From an uncultured Nitrospira sp. (lineage in GTDB: Bacteria > Nitrospirota > Nitrospiria > Nitrospirales > Nitrospiraceae), in contig CABVRW010000014.1 in assembly GCA_902500785.1 (NCBI GenBank), forward strand, positions 1 to 64,000: 64,000 bases of DNA. Direction: 5' to 3'. The translations under genes were made by a program, and so were the position numbers. Within the stretch, counting starts at the first letter, position 1; every line of letters begins with the position of its first letter. Under the pieces are notes generated by a model that was given only the letters and a program-made list of their open reading frames with translations, had not been told where the DNA came from and did no database searches. Positions 8,453-17,818 of this stretch are shown one piece after another.

Positions 8453-10507
8453 CTATTTCACAATGAGCGAGACAATCAGCAAGGCGACAATGTTGATGAC
8501 CTTGATCATCGGATTGATCGCCGGACCGGCCGTATCCTTGTATGGGTCGCCGACCGTGTCGCCGGTCACTGCGGCCTTGTGGGTGTCGGTCCCCTTCAAG
8601 CCCTGCTCTTCGATGTACTTCTTGGCATTGTCCCACGCACCGCCGCCGCTCGTCATGGAGATGGCGACAAACAAACCGGTGACGATGCTCCCCACCAGCA
8701 CTCCACCCAGCGCCTGTGGTCCAAGCACAACACCGACCAGGATGGGTGCCACAACAGGGATCAGCCCTGGAATCATCATCTTCTGAATCGCCGCTTGTGT
8801 CACGATGTCTACGCAGGTGCCGTACTCTGGTTTCCCGGTACCTTCCATGATGCCTTTGATCGTCCTGAACTGACGTCGCACCTCCTCCACCACCAGCCCG
8901 GCCGCCTGACCGACCGCTTTCATACAGAGCGCGCCGAAAATGAACGGCAGCATCCCGCCGAGGAAGAGCCCGACGAGTACCAACGGATTCGAGAGATCGA
9001 AGGTGCTGGATTGGGTGCCTTTGGCCACCTCGCGTGCGAATTCGGCAAAGAGCACCACCGCCGCAAGCGCGGCCGAGCCGATCGCATATCCCTTCGTGAC
9101 CGCCTTCGTCGTATTGCCGACCGCATCGAGGGGATCCGTGATGTCACGCACCTCTTTCCCCAGATGCGCCATTTCTGCAATTCCGCCGGCATTGTCCGTA
9201 ATCGGGCCGAAGGCATCGATGGCCACCACGATCCCTGCCATTGAGAGCATCGACACCGCTGCCACTGCCACGCCGTACAACCCACCCGACTCCGCGCCGC
9301 CACAAATCCAGTAGCTGCCGAGAATCGCCGCGCCGATGACGACCACTGGGGCGGACGTCGACTGCATGCCCACCGCCAGACCGGCAATGATGTTGGTCGC
9401 ATGGCCCGTTTCGCTCGCCTTGGCGATGTCTTTCACCGGCGCATATTCCTTGGACGTGTAATAGTCGGTGATGAAGACCAGGGCCAGCGTCACCGCCAAC
9501 CCCATCAACGCTGCCAGGTAATAACTCATTCCGCTCACACCGCCGACACCGTCCATAATCATCGAGGTGATCGGAAAAAAGGCGACCGCGGCAATCCCGC
9601 CGGCCACAAACAACCCCTTGTACAGAGCCGGCATGATCTCGCCGCCGGGGCTGACTTTTACAAACAGAATCCCGATGATCGTGGCGAAAATCGTCACCCC
9701 GCCCAACGCGAGCGGATAAAGAATCGGCGCGCTGACCCCCTTGAACATCGTAAAGGCCAACACCATGGCCGCCACTGTCGTCACGGCGTAGGTCTCAAAC
9801 AGGTCCGCCGCCATGCCCGCGCAATCGCCGACGTTGTCGCCTACGTTATCGGCGATGACCGCCGGATTGCGAGGATCGTCCTCTGGAATGCCGGCTTCCA
9901 CTTTGCCGACCAGGTCCGCGCCCACATCGGCCGCTTTGGTATAGATTCCGCCGCCGACACGCGCAAACACGGAGATCAGACTGCCTCCGAAGCCGAGGCT
10001 GAGCAACGCATGAATCGCTTTTTCCTGCCCTGCCATCTGGGACGCCAATGTGTAGAAACTGGTAATGGCCAATAGACCTAACCCGATCAGCAGCAAGCCC
10101 GTCACCGCGCCGCCCCGGAAGGCGACGGTCAAGGCCGCATTCATGCCGTTGTGCGCCGCTTGCGCCGTTCGCACATTCGCCCGAACCGCGATGATCATGC
10201 CCACATAACCGGCGAGCGCCGAGGCTCCTGCTCCGATCAAAAATCCGATTGCCGTCAGCATCCCGAACTTATCCGACATGGCGCCAGCGCCCCAGAGCAC
10301 CACAAACAGCACGGCCGCCACCACGCCGACTGTTCGATACTGTCGATTCATATAGGCGCTGGCGCCCTCTTGAATCGCTTTCGCAATTTCCTGCATCTTC
10401 GCGTTTCCGGCGTTGAGCTTGAACACCCACATGGCGAGATACAGGCCATAGGCAATACCGGCAACCGCTGCAATCAGAGCAAAGGTCACGATCGCTGAGT
10501 CGCTCAC
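8453..10507 (-). CDS. hppA: Membrane-bound proton-translocating pyrophosphatase
   Basis: 684 residues with about 16 membrane helices. Catalytic segments are intact: [67 protein letters not shown] and [14 protein letters not shown]. The subclass segment reads [10 protein letters not shown] with lysine at 468 and threonine at 471, the pair that marks K+-independent H+-pyrophosphatases (A/G in K+-dependent ones). It couples pyrophosphate hydrolysis to proton pumping, which is useful for a low-energy chemolithotroph. GGAGGAG precedes the start. Confidence 0.95.
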   Translation of the reverse strand: MSDSAIVTFALIAAVAGIAYGLYLAMWVFKLNAGNAKMQEIAKAIQEGASAYMNRQYRTVGVVAAVLFVVLWGAGAMSDKFGMLTAIGFLIGAGASALAGYVGMIIAVRANVRTAQAAHNGMNAALTVAFRGGAVTGLLLIGLGLLAITSFYTLASQMAGQEKAIHALLSLGFGGSLISVFARVGGGIYTKAADVGADLVGKVEAGIPEDDPRNPAVIADNVGDNVGDCAGMAADLFETYAVTTVAAMVLAFTMFKGVSAPILYPLALGGVTIFATIIGILFVKVSPGGEIMPALYKGLFVAGGIAAVAFFPITSMIMDGVGGVSGMSYYLAALMGLAVTLALVFITDYYTSKEYAPVKDIAKASETGHATNIIAGLAVGMQSTSAPVVVIGAAILGSYWICGGAESGGLYGVAVAAVSMLSMAGIVVAIDAFGPITDNAGGIAEMAHLGKEVRDITDPLDAVGNTTKAVTKGYAIGSAALAAVVLFAEFAREVAKGTQSSTFDLSNPLVLVGLFLGGMLPFIFGALCMKAVGQAAGLVVEEVRRQFRTIKGIMEGTGKPEYGTCVDIVTQAAIQKMMIPGLIPVVAPILVGVVLGPQALGGVLVGSIVTGLFVAISMTSGGGAWDNAKKYIEEQGLKGTDTHKAAVTGDTVGDPYKDTAGPAINPMIKVINIVALLIVSLIVK

Positions 10508-10885
10508 AGTGTTCTCCTCCTGTTAACAGAATGGTGAAACTGAGAATCCAGCTGAAGTGTCTCGGCAAATACAGCCGCGAACATGAACCGGTCACGCACG
10601 GTGGTTCACATACTTATGGTCGATAAATGTCACAGGCTCTCCGTGGTGAACCCATCGCAAGCCGATACGTCAGCGGGAAGAACCGCCGCCTGCCCGACAA
10701 CAGACACGGTTGCTAACTAGCGGAAAAGTGGCGCCATTCTATAGCGGTGCTCGGGATGGATCAAGATGAAAGATGGGCGCGAGCGAGGGATCCAGCCCAC
10801 AACGCGGTGGCCGAACTCATCGTGCTTCGCCGTTTGCGGAAGGATAGCGACTTTGTTATAGTGCGCGCCGGTTGAGGAGTACTCG
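10508..10885. other. Divergent intergenic region
   Basis: 378 bases between hppA (leftward) and a small rightward gene; it must contain the promoters of both. I see GGAGGAG just before hppA and GAGGAG at 10874-10879 before the rightward start, but no convincing -35/-10 pair, RNA gene or repeat. Confidence 0.5.
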
Positions 10886-11140
10886 ATGGGGCTTGCGCCG
10901 GAATACATCCTGATTGATCAACAGAAGTTCAGCAAAACCAAGCTGGCGCTGGACAATCATGTGTACAAGAATTGCGAGATCGACGACTGCGATGTCTACT
11001 ATAGCGGCGGACAGTATGAATTGATCGATACCCACATCACGAACTCTCGACTCATCCTCAATCACCCTGCCAAAGGTATCTATAGTGCCATTCAGATCTT
11101 TAAGATGAAGTCCCCCGGGTCCAGCATCGTCTCTGAGTAA
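10886..11140 (+). CDS. Small conserved-looking hypothetical protein
   Basis: 84 residues, no signal peptide or membrane helix. The centre reads KNCEIDDCDVYYSGGQYE, with alternating hydrophobic and polar residues suggesting short beta strands (a pentapeptide- or beta-helix-like rhythm). GAGGAG seven bases before the ATG supports real translation. Function not recognised. It stands alone on the plus strand between leftward operons. Confidence 0.6.
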   Translation: MGLAPEYILIDQQKFSKTKLALDNHVYKNCEIDDCDVYYSGGQYELIDTHITNSRLILNHPAKGIYSAIQIFKMKSPGSSIVSE

Positions 11141-11152
11141 CCCCATCTTGTG

Positions 11153-11228
11153 CGGCGTCGTTCGTCTCTCGCGAGACTGGAAAACTCTCGAACTTCAACG
11201 AGATACGTTTCACGAGAGACGAATGCCG
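11153..11228. terminator. Convergent inverted repeat between two genes
   Basis: Main arms 11161-11171 and 11213-11223 (11 bp, TTCGTCTCTCG/CGAGAGACGAA), extended imperfectly by 11153-11156/11225-11228. It fills the space between the plus-strand small gene and the minus-strand cytochrome and may terminate in both directions. No strong T-run. Confidence 0.45.
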
Positions 11229-12476
11229 TTACTTGGGGATAGGAATATTTTCGCTGAACTTCGCGATCGGGATGGATTGAAACACCGGGTCCTGCGCGCC
11301 CTTTGAGGATTCCGCCTCAATGCGCTGCAGAAAAGTGGCTGGTCCGGTCACGGGAGCGTAACTGAGAAGGGCCTCGACGTCGAAGGTCTTGGTGTCTTTT
11401 GGTGTCGCGAACACAAAGGTTTCAATCCGCTTTTCTTCCGGCTTGAGCACCGTTTCTTCCAGCACCTTGACGGCTTCAAAGTCGAACACCGTCTTCTGGC
11501 CCTTGGCATCGGCATACGTCCGACCGTAGACACGCTTGTCGCTGAAGACCGTCTTGAGGTTCTTGCCCTTGATACCCAGTTCCAACACCACACTGGCCCA
11601 GCCTGGATGTGTGGTCGGCAGGTTGTGCGGCACGAGGCTCTGCACGGCCACCGTCACGGTGGTCTTGTCTCCCTCAACCTTGGTCAGAACGTCCAATTTG
11701 GCCGCTTCTTGCCGGAGCTGGCCGATCCGGCCTGGAAAGCTATGATTGGCCACCTTCCGCTTGGCTTCGCCATTGGCCGACTCCCCGATCTGTTCGGGCA
11801 TATGACACGTCTGGCATTCCTTCCCTGACTTTACCGCTTTACTCTGATCCCAATTGCCCAACAGATCGTTACTCTTCTGGAGGTCGGCCGCGGCCGGCAC
11901 CACCTGATGGCAATTCAAGCAGAGATCCGACTTGTGGAAGAGGCTCAATTCCATGGATTGGTGCGCAAGGTTTTGCGCGAAATCTTTGTACGGCCCATAC
12001 ATGGTCTTGCTGCCGAGATCATACTTCGGCTCAGGCGGCTGTTTCGTCCGGTCGACCTGCTTGATGAGATGACATTGCGCGCAGGCGACCCCATCCAGCG
12101 ACGGGTCACCGGATTGGGCTTGGGTCACGAACAATTGGGCCTGGTCGGGAAACTCGCGCACATGCGGGGCATGGCAGCGAAAACAGAGGGCCTTATCTTT
12201 ACCGGCAGAGGACGTCAGGTAGGCATCAAGGGCGGCTCGGAACGTCGGGGTATGGATCGAGCGCGACAGCGGCGACGTCTCCCACTCTTCGAACACCCGC
12301 TCATGACAGCGCTTACACTTGCTCGAACTGGGAAACGCCTTTTCGATCGTCGCTTTGGCCTTGGCATCTTGCGCCAGGCCCTTCTGCACGCCGTAGCTGG
12401 TGATGGACACGGCCAGCAGCACCGTTCCAATGACGATCCCCTGCAGTAGTCCTCGTCGATTCTTCACTCTCGACAT
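11229..12476 (-). CDS. Five-heme c-type cytochrome, paralogue 2
   Basis: 415 residues with an N-terminal hydrophobic segment (residues about 12-30) serving as signal or anchor. Five CxxCH motifs begin at C54, C98, C132, C186 and C221 in the first half. The second half (about 230-400) is cysteine-free and looks beta-rich. The heme pattern resembles the cytochrome c554 / multiheme family. It is last in a run of nine leftward genes and is clearly a paralogue of the gene just upstream (same motif order, GVACAQCHLI versus GIGCAACHLI, and MYGPY versus LYGPY). Likely a periplasmic electron carrier. Confidence 0.85.
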   Translation of the reverse strand: MSRVKNRRGLLQGIVIGTVLLAVSITSYGVQKGLAQDAKAKATIEKAFPSSSKCKRCHERVFEEWETSPLSRSIHTPTFRAALDAYLTSSAGKDKALCFRCHAPHVREFPDQAQLFVTQAQSGDPSLDGVACAQCHLIKQVDRTKQPPEPKYDLGSKTMYGPYKDFAQNLAHQSMELSLFHKSDLCLNCHQVVPAAADLQKSNDLLGNWDQSKAVKSGKECQTCHMPEQIGESANGEAKRKVANHSFPGRIGQLRQEAAKLDVLTKVEGDKTTVTVAVQSLVPHNLPTTHPGWASVVLELGIKGKNLKTVFSDKRVYGRTYADAKGQKTVFDFEAVKVLEETVLKPEEKRIETFVFATPKDTKTFDVEALLSYAPVTGPATFLQRIEAESSKGAQDPVFQSIPIAKFSENIPIPK

Positions 12477-12533
12477 ATCCTCCGCACATGGTCACTCCTC
12501 GCTGCCTGGTTGCACTGTAAGCGGCAGGGGGCC

Positions 12534-13844
12534 TTACAGTGACTTGGCTCGGTAGGTCAGCATGCGAGGCTGAATGTATTCCTCAATTACCTTTTTGGCG
12601 GTCGCCCGCTCCTGGTCGGTGGCCAGGGTCGCCAGATACTTCGCTTTGAGCTCCGCCTCCGGCTCCGGGATCAATGCATAACTCAGCACGACCTCAATCG
12701 TCGCAGGGACACCACCATTCTTCAGGGTCTGGGAGAAGGGCACGCGGCGTGTGTTGCCGCCCTTGATGAACGGATCTGGAATCGGCCCGCGCAAAATCTT
12801 GTCGTAGGGAAGTCCGAATCGTTTTATTTCGTCACCCAGCACGTTCCCTTGTGTATCCTTGATCGTGATGGAGAGGAAGAACTGCTTCAATACGGGATCG
12901 CCGTCGGGAAAACTATGCGGCAGACTGCCGATCTTGACAAGGACGGTTCCCTCTACTACCCCCGCCCCCGACTTGGTCGCCTCCACCTCGATACGCGGCA
13001 TCCATTCCGCTTGCAGATTGCGATTCTTCAACAAGGTCCCGGGGATGACCACTCCGCGGAACCAATGGCGGCCGATCGCACGGGTCATGGCGCCGCGTTT
13101 CGACGTGGAACTCCCGGTAGAGGGTTCCATATGGCAATCCTGACAAATGGTGCCCTGCAGAATTTCTCCTGGCAAGTCCTTCTGGGTGACATCTTTCACC
13201 TTGTCGAAATGGCAAGATGTGCAGAAGTTCGCGCCGCGAAAGAGTGGCAACTGCGTCGCCGGATGCACCAGATTCTCTTCCGGATCGGCATAGGGGCCAT
13301 AGAGCATTTCGCCCGGTTGCACTTTAAAGGTCGGCGGCGGCAGCGGCGTGGTTTCCACCGCGTTGATGAGGTGACAGGCCGCACAGCCGATGCCTTCGAC
13401 CTGCGGCTTGCCTGACAAGATTTGCGCAGTGATCTTCTCGACGTGCTGGGGAAAGACTGTCACGGCCGGCGCATGGCACGACAAACAGCGTTGCCGCTCC
13501 TGGGGCGTCGGGTTGGTCTGCATCCAGACCCCTAATACCGTCCGAAACACTGGCGATTCGAACGAGGTGCCATGTAGCAACGCCGCGTCGATTCGCCCGA
13601 ACGATTTCAGATCTGGAGTCTGCTCGCGCATGCCCTTCCATTCTTCGTAGTGACGATCATGGCATTGCTTGCAATCTTCCGATCGAATAAAGATCTTTTC
13701 GATCTCGGCCACCCAATCAGCAGGCATCTGGCCATCGGTTTTCTGGGCGATCGCACGTTCATGGAACGTGATATTGAGTAGCGCCATGAACACCAGCAGG
13801 CCACCCATCGCCAGTTTTTGAATCGATCGTCTCTGGTCGTTCAC
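12534..13844 (-). CDS. Five-heme c-type cytochrome, paralogue 1
   Basis: 436 residues with an N-terminal membrane or signal segment (residues about 10-27). CxxCH motifs start at C58, C120, C154, C208 and C234. The C-terminal half is heme-free, with a beta-type region containing SLPHSFPDGDP and KRFGLPYDKILRGPIPDPF. Its neighbour 57 bases downstream has the same architecture, so the pair arose by tandem duplication. Placed after an NXR-gamma-like protein and a PDZ protein, it probably carries electrons for a periplasmic redox enzyme. The electron partner is not shown by sequence. Confidence 0.85.
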   Translation of the reverse strand: MNDQRRSIQKLAMGGLLVFMALLNITFHERAIAQKTDGQMPADWVAEIEKIFIRSEDCKQCHDRHYEEWKGMREQTPDLKSFGRIDAALLHGTSFESPVFRTVLGVWMQTNPTPQERQRCLSCHAPAVTVFPQHVEKITAQILSGKPQVEGIGCAACHLINAVETTPLPPPTFKVQPGEMLYGPYADPEENLVHPATQLPLFRGANFCTSCHFDKVKDVTQKDLPGEILQGTICQDCHMEPSTGSSTSKRGAMTRAIGRHWFRGVVIPGTLLKNRNLQAEWMPRIEVEATKSGAGVVEGTVLVKIGSLPHSFPDGDPVLKQFFLSITIKDTQGNVLGDEIKRFGLPYDKILRGPIPDPFIKGGNTRRVPFSQTLKNGGVPATIEVVLSYALIPEPEAELKAKYLATLATDQERATAKKVIEEYIQPRMLTYRAKSL

Positions 13845-13868
13845 ACTGCGCTCATATTCGGTTCTGAG

Positions 13869-14342
13869 TTAGTCTCGTCTACAACCGACAAAATGAAAAT
13901 TCACGCCCCAACCAACCGGATCACTCGGATCTGCCGGTTCATAAGTCCCGACGGTAAAATTACACTCTTTCATCGCCGCCTTGACGGCCTTTCCGAAATC
14001 GATCAGGTTGCGGACCTCTTTCTTATCGATTTCTTTAATAACCGACCGCACTTTGATCCCGGCATAATCCGCCCTGGAATTGCCGATCACTTCAAAAACT
14101 GCGACGCCTTCAGGCCGTTGTAACTTGAGTTCTTTTTGCACCGCCTCATCCACCTCGCCAACCGCGATCCCGAACTCTTCTCCGAGCTGAATGGCTTCCT
14201 CCTCCGTCATCTCGCCGTTACCATCGGTCCCGGCACCGGCTGGAATGTCCCACCCCAAAGCCGTGAACAGAGCCCCACACACACAAAGAGCCCTTCCGAG
14301 AGAAAGGGCTCTGTTTAGGATCGCTCGATTCGTGTGGGACAT
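13869..14342 (-). CDS. Exported PDZ-domain protein
   Basis: 157 residues. The N-terminal hydrophobic stretch (about 15-38) looks like a signal peptide. The rest carries a PDZ-like fold: GVAVFEVIGNSRADYAGIKVRSVIKEIDKKEVRNLIDF has the peptide-groove and GI-x-V-x-D/K pattern of HtrA-type PDZ domains, without a protease. Two cysteines (MKECNF and VGCRRD) may pair. The ATG at 14342 has GGAGGG only two bases upstream, closer than usual; a TTG at 14351 is the alternative. It may be a scaffold for the adjacent cytochromes. Confidence 0.65.
   Translation of the reverse strand: MSHTNRAILNRALSLGRALCVCGALFTALGWDIPAGAGTDGNGEMTEEEAIQLGEEFGIAVGEVDEAVQKELKLQRPEGVAVFEVIGNSRADYAGIKVRSVIKEIDKKEVRNLIDFGKAVKAAMKECNFTVGTYEPADPSDPVGWGVNFHFVGCRRD
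14285..14310. repeat. Terminator-like hairpin inside the signal-peptide codons
   Basis: Arms 14285-14293 (AGAGCCCTT) and 14302-14310 (AAGGGCTCT), 9 bp with 8-base loop, lying 30-60 bases into the PDZ gene. On the minus strand it is followed by TTGTGTGTGTG. It could slow translation of the signal sequence, attenuate transcription, or mean the true start is later. Confidence 0.4.
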
Positions 14343-14425
14343 TCCCTCCAACGGGTTCGCCTCATTCGCGCATGCTGCACCGGCGCCAACGCATCCAGTG
14401 CAACTCTGTTATCCTACCAGAACAC

Positions 14426-15295
14426 TTACGTCTTTGTTGTGACTGGATCCAGTGCGAGTTGAAACCACGGGGCAATGGCTTTCTGCCCGTTGCGCTCTTT
14501 ATTCTCACCATTCCACACCGCAAAGGACACCGCTTGGATACGTCCTGGCATCAACTTAGCTTCATTCTCCTGCTCTTCACTCGACAGCGGCCGACGCATG
14601 ACCACACGCCACGTGCCGTCTTTCCACGTCGCATTTCCCTGCACTCGCCCTTGCTTCTCTTTGGTGGTCAGGGTGCTGAACCCGCCGCCGATCAGATCCT
14701 CCACCGAGGACGCGCGACGCGGGATTACTTCGAACCGCCTGGGCTCACCACTGGCTGCCTTGTCTTTTTCCCTGGTCCGAGCAGCACGTCGGTCGATATC
14801 GCTCTGCCAATCGGCCTTCCAGTGCCAGATATTGATGTAATGATCCAATTGGCCCATGCAGAAAAAAGCCGGCGCATCACCGAGCGGTAATCCCAATGCG
14901 ACGCCGTCGCGGAAGGTACCCGGTGTCAACCGGTCGTTTTTCGTATTGTCCTGCCATTCCAACAAAAACGCGATGTCGGTGCCATTGTGCACGGCGCGTA
15001 CCGCCAACGCGTGAGCCGTCGGCTCCGGCCACACCGGACGTGTGATAACCTGACCGCTCAACGGCAAGGTCATGGGTGCAATTGTCTTCCACAGGGGATC
15101 CTCGGGTGTCACAGGAATGTCCCCTGGAATGGCCTGTGCGCGAATGATCATGCCTTCGGAACTGACAATCGGAATGCCAAATCCGCCCAGAATAAGGGCG
15201 AGGATAAGTAGACTGGACAGAAGCGTGATCAACCTGGTGCGGGATGGATGAACCGACGTCATTCGCCTCATACCCCGGAAGTATGCCCTAACCAT
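14426..15295 (-). CDS. NXR-gamma-like heme b-binding protein (EBDH gamma family), copy 2
   Basis: 289 residues: one N-terminal hydrophobic helix (about residues 23-44), then the domain shared by gamma subunits of ethylbenzene dehydrogenase, chlorate/selenate reductases and candidate NxrC. Landmarks are VRAVHNGTDIAFLLEWQD, FFCMGQ (the Met expected as one heme b ligand), SSVEDL, the FSTLTT segment, WRVVMRRPL, FAVWNGENKERNGQK (the Lys a candidate second ligand) and WFQL. The start is uncertain: ATG 15295 is used, and ATG 15262 would also leave an intact signal helix. It shares domain order with the protein at 21,089-22,042. Confidence 0.75.
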   Translation of the reverse strand: MVRAYFRGMRRMTSVHPSRTRLITLLSSLLILALILGGFGIPIVSSEGMIIRAQAIPGDIPVTPEDPLWKTIAPMTLPLSGQVITRPVWPEPTAHALAVRAVHNGTDIAFLLEWQDNTKNDRLTPGTFRDGVALGLPLGDAPAFFCMGQLDHYINIWHWKADWQSDIDRRAARTREKDKAASGEPRRFEVIPRRASSVEDLIGGGFSTLTTKEKQGRVQGNATWKDGTWRVVMRRPLSSEEQENEAKLMPGRIQAVSFAVWNGENKERNGQKAIAPWFQLALDPVTTKT

Positions 15296-15350
15296 GAGAA
15301 CTCTCGCCCCCCACTGCGCAGGCGAGACCGCTGAACCCGTTGCCCAAGCA

Positions 15351-16604
15351 TTACCACAACTTGGCGCGACGAATCTTGTTTTCACCTCGCTCACAGATAT
15401 ACAGATATCCTTGTGTGTCGAGCGTCAGCCCGACCGGAGAATTCACCACCGCCTCAATAGCAAGCAGGCCGTCGCCATGTTTGAGTGCACCAGTGGCATC
15501 TTTAGCGACAAATCGCGCAGCGCCGCACCCACCCATGTTCTTATCATCGTACCCGCTATCTCCGTTGCCCGCCACCGTACTGATGAAGCCTGTGTTCGCG
15601 TCCACTTTCCGAACCCGATGATTGCCGGTATCCGAAATATAGGCGTGATTGTGCTCATCGAAGACAATGGCTTCGGGAGCGTGCAACATCGACTTTGCTG
15701 CCGGCTTCCCATCTCCGTCATACCCATACCGACACACACCGGCCAGGGTGGAGATCAATCCCGTCTTGCTATCAATCTTGCGGACACGATTGCTGCCTTT
15801 ATCGACCGCATACACATCGCCGGCATTATCGACGGCAATGCCCACGATATCGTATAGCCGCGCTTCCATGGCCGGATGACCATCGTCGAGGTACATCGAC
15901 AAACTGAGGCCATCCGAACAAACCGGCATGAGCCACCCATTGTCGTCGCTGAAATCGATTCCGATCGCGTCACCGGACAATACCACCAAGCTACGTGCCA
16001 CCAGCGGCTGCTCCCGAGCCTCGTCTTCCGCGGTCCAGCTTCCCGCGATGGTTTCCACGCGGCCGGTTCGTGCGTCATACCGGCGAATCCGGTGCGCTTG
16101 CGTATCAGCGATATACATCACATCGTCTGCGTCAAAGGCGATAGCCGCCGGCCAGGTCAAATTGACCTCCAGCGCCGCTCCGTCCCCATTGAACCCATGT
16201 TCGCCAGTTCCCACGACGGTCGTGATGATTCCGGTCTCACGATCGATTTTGCGAATCCGGTTGCTGCCGGAATCGCAGACATAGAGATCGTTACGGGAGT
16301 CGCAGGCGATGTCCAACGGCAGATACAGCCCGGCCTCACCGCAAGGCCCTTCATCTCCGCTGTAGCAGGTTTCGCCGATTCCGGCGAAGTTATGAACGGT
16401 GCCCTCCGCAAGATTGACTCGACGAACACGGTCAGACCCTGATTCGGCGAAATAGAGCCACCGCTCTTCACGGTCCAATGCGACATGGTGAGGGAGAGGA
16501 ATACCTGCCTTCACGGCGCGCTTACTGTCCCCCGTGCTGCGTGCCTTTCCGTTTCCGGCAAAGGTTTCGATATATCCGATCGCTAACTGAACGTCTGTTT
16601 CCAT
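15351..16604 (-). CDS. NHL-repeat beta-propeller protein
   Basis: 417 residues, no evident signal peptide. Repeats of the NHL type are obvious: segments like LPLDIACDSRNDLYVCDSGSNRIRKID, WPAAIAFDADDVMYIADTQAHRIRRYD, APEAIVFDEHNHAYISDTGNHRVRKVD, and VGLTLDTQGYLYICERGENKIRR, about six in all, each preceded by a TxAGxG..GxxGDG linker. It should fold as a six-bladed propeller, a likely protein-binding scaffold. It sits between tatA and an NXR-gamma-like gene. A role in assembling an exported redox complex is inference only. Confidence 0.8.
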   Translation of the reverse strand: METDVQLAIGYIETFAGNGKARSTGDSKRAVKAGIPLPHHVALDREERWLYFAESGSDRVRRVNLAEGTVHNFAGIGETCYSGDEGPCGEAGLYLPLDIACDSRNDLYVCDSGSNRIRKIDRETGIITTVVGTGEHGFNGDGAALEVNLTWPAAIAFDADDVMYIADTQAHRIRRYDARTGRVETIAGSWTAEDEAREQPLVARSLVVLSGDAIGIDFSDDNGWLMPVCSDGLSLSMYLDDGHPAMEARLYDIVGIAVDNAGDVYAVDKGSNRVRKIDSKTGLISTLAGVCRYGYDGDGKPAAKSMLHAPEAIVFDEHNHAYISDTGNHRVRKVDANTGFISTVAGNGDSGYDDKNMGGCGAARFVAKDATGALKHGDGLLAIEAVVNSPVGLTLDTQGYLYICERGENKIRRAKLW

Positions 16605-16651
16605 AACTGTGTCAATCCGTTCTAGGCTAGGCCCATTGTGTCGAAGGGAGC

Positions 16652-16948
16652 TTACCCGCGTGAAGCCGGAGATGCAGCGGCAACCGGCTCCTCCACCACA
16701 GGCGTCGTCATCGACACCGGCGGCTGGGCCTGAATAGCTTGCGCCTGCACCGGTTCGGCCTGCTGAGCTTGTTGCGCTTGCGCCTGGGCCTCAGCCTCAA
16801 TCGCGTCCGCTTCGTGAACGGACTTCTTAAATCCCTTGATCGCCTTGCCGATCCCCTCGCCAAGCTGCGGCAACTTTCCTGCTCCGAAGATAATCAACAC
16901 GATAAACAGGATCAGGATCAACTCTGTGAAACCAAGACTGCCAAACAT
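16652..16948 (-). CDS. tatA: Twin-arginine translocase subunit TatA/E
   Basis: 98 residues. The N-terminus [43 protein letters not shown] is the TatA membrane helix, hinge and amphipathic helix. It forms the translocation pore for folded Tat substrates. The tail (about residues 50-98) is unusual: rich in Ala and Gln repeats ([22 protein letters not shown]), with no homology that I know. Its place inside an operon of redox-accessory genes, next to a Tat-signal ferredoxin cluster, suggests a dedicated TatA. tatB and tatC are not in the window. Confidence 0.92.
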   Translation of the reverse strand: MFGSLGFTELILILFIVLIIFGAGKLPQLGEGIGKAIKGFKKSVHEADAIEAEAQAQAQQAQQAEPVQAQAIQAQPPVSMTTPVVEEPVAAASPASRG

Positions 16949-16972
16949 GGTGTATCTCCTTTGCTCACATGT

Positions 16973-17785
16973 TCAGGATGCGGTTCCCTCTTTGGCCTTC
17001 TTCGCGAATCGTTCCTTCAGGCGCTGACGAGCCTGTTCGGCCTGCTCGAACATCTTGCACTTGTCGTAGACGCTGATCAAGTTGTAGTAGGCAAGCGGCT
17101 CATCCGGGCTATGCTCCACCGCGCTTTCCATGACTTTGATCGCCAAATCCGTCTTCCGATGATTGAGGGCGATCTCCATCAGCTTGAAGCTCGCTTCCAA
17201 ATGCTTCGGGTCCAGCTCGAGAACTCGCAGATAGCACTGTATGGCCATGTCCATCGTGTTGTAGTCGGAGACCTGTGGATTGTCGAGCTCAACATAAACG
17301 CCGGCAAGATTGTACCACGCCATCGGATCGTCCGGTGTGATCTCGACGAGCCGCTCATAGTAGTTCTTCGACTCCATGTATTTTCGCTTGTCCGCTTGCA
17401 CCCGGCCAAGATTAAACAGGGCCAGAACATCATAGGCATGCACATCAAGGGCGCGCTTAAATTCTGCCTCCGCCTCGTCAATCATGCCTTTGGTGGCATA
17501 GATGGTCCCGAGATTCGAGTAGTACATGGCCAGCGACCGATTCATTTCTGTCCTGAGCCCCTCGGCCATTTCGATCGACTTCTTTACTTCAGTAAGGGCG
17601 TCGTCAAGCCGGCCCTTGCTGAAATACAGCTCTCCCAGCCGACATCGCGCCTGGAAATCGTCCGGCTCTTCACCGAGCAACTTTTCAATCTCCGCGATTT
17701 CCTCATCGGGGGCCAACGGTTGATCGCCCGGATCCACCGCCGCACTCCCCTGCTCTGCCCCACTTGCCTGTGTCTGTTCATCCAT
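16973..17785 (-). CDS. Tetratricopeptide-repeat protein
   Basis: 270 residues, no signal peptide and a disordered acidic N-terminus. About five TPR units run from residue 45 to 255; clear ones are ARCRLGELYFSKGRLDDAL, AMYYSNLGTIYATKGMIDEA, DVLALFNLGRVQADKRKYMES, AWYNLAGVYVELDNPQ and ASFKLMEIALNHRKTDLAI. TPR superhelices mediate protein-protein contacts. It lies 24 bases before tatA in the same run, so a cytoplasmic assembly factor is plausible, but no partner is shown. Confidence 0.8.
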   Translation of the reverse strand: MDEQTQASGAEQGSAAVDPGDQPLAPDEEIAEIEKLLGEEPDDFQARCRLGELYFSKGRLDDALTEVKKSIEMAEGLRTEMNRSLAMYYSNLGTIYATKGMIDEAEAEFKRALDVHAYDVLALFNLGRVQADKRKYMESKNYYERLVEITPDDPMAWYNLAGVYVELDNPQVSDYNTMDMAIQCYLRVLELDPKHLEASFKLMEIALNHRKTDLAIKVMESAVEHSPDEPLAYYNLISVYDKCKMFEQAEQARQRLKERFAKKAKEGTAS

Positions 17786-17818
17786 AACAACGTATCCTAA
17801 TCTGGGTGACTCATAAGA

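Noticed and set aside
16739-17800. Long plus-strand open frame across tatA and the TPR gene
   Set aside because: It is the antisense of two genes with clear family signatures; its translation has no domain character and there is no ribosome site.
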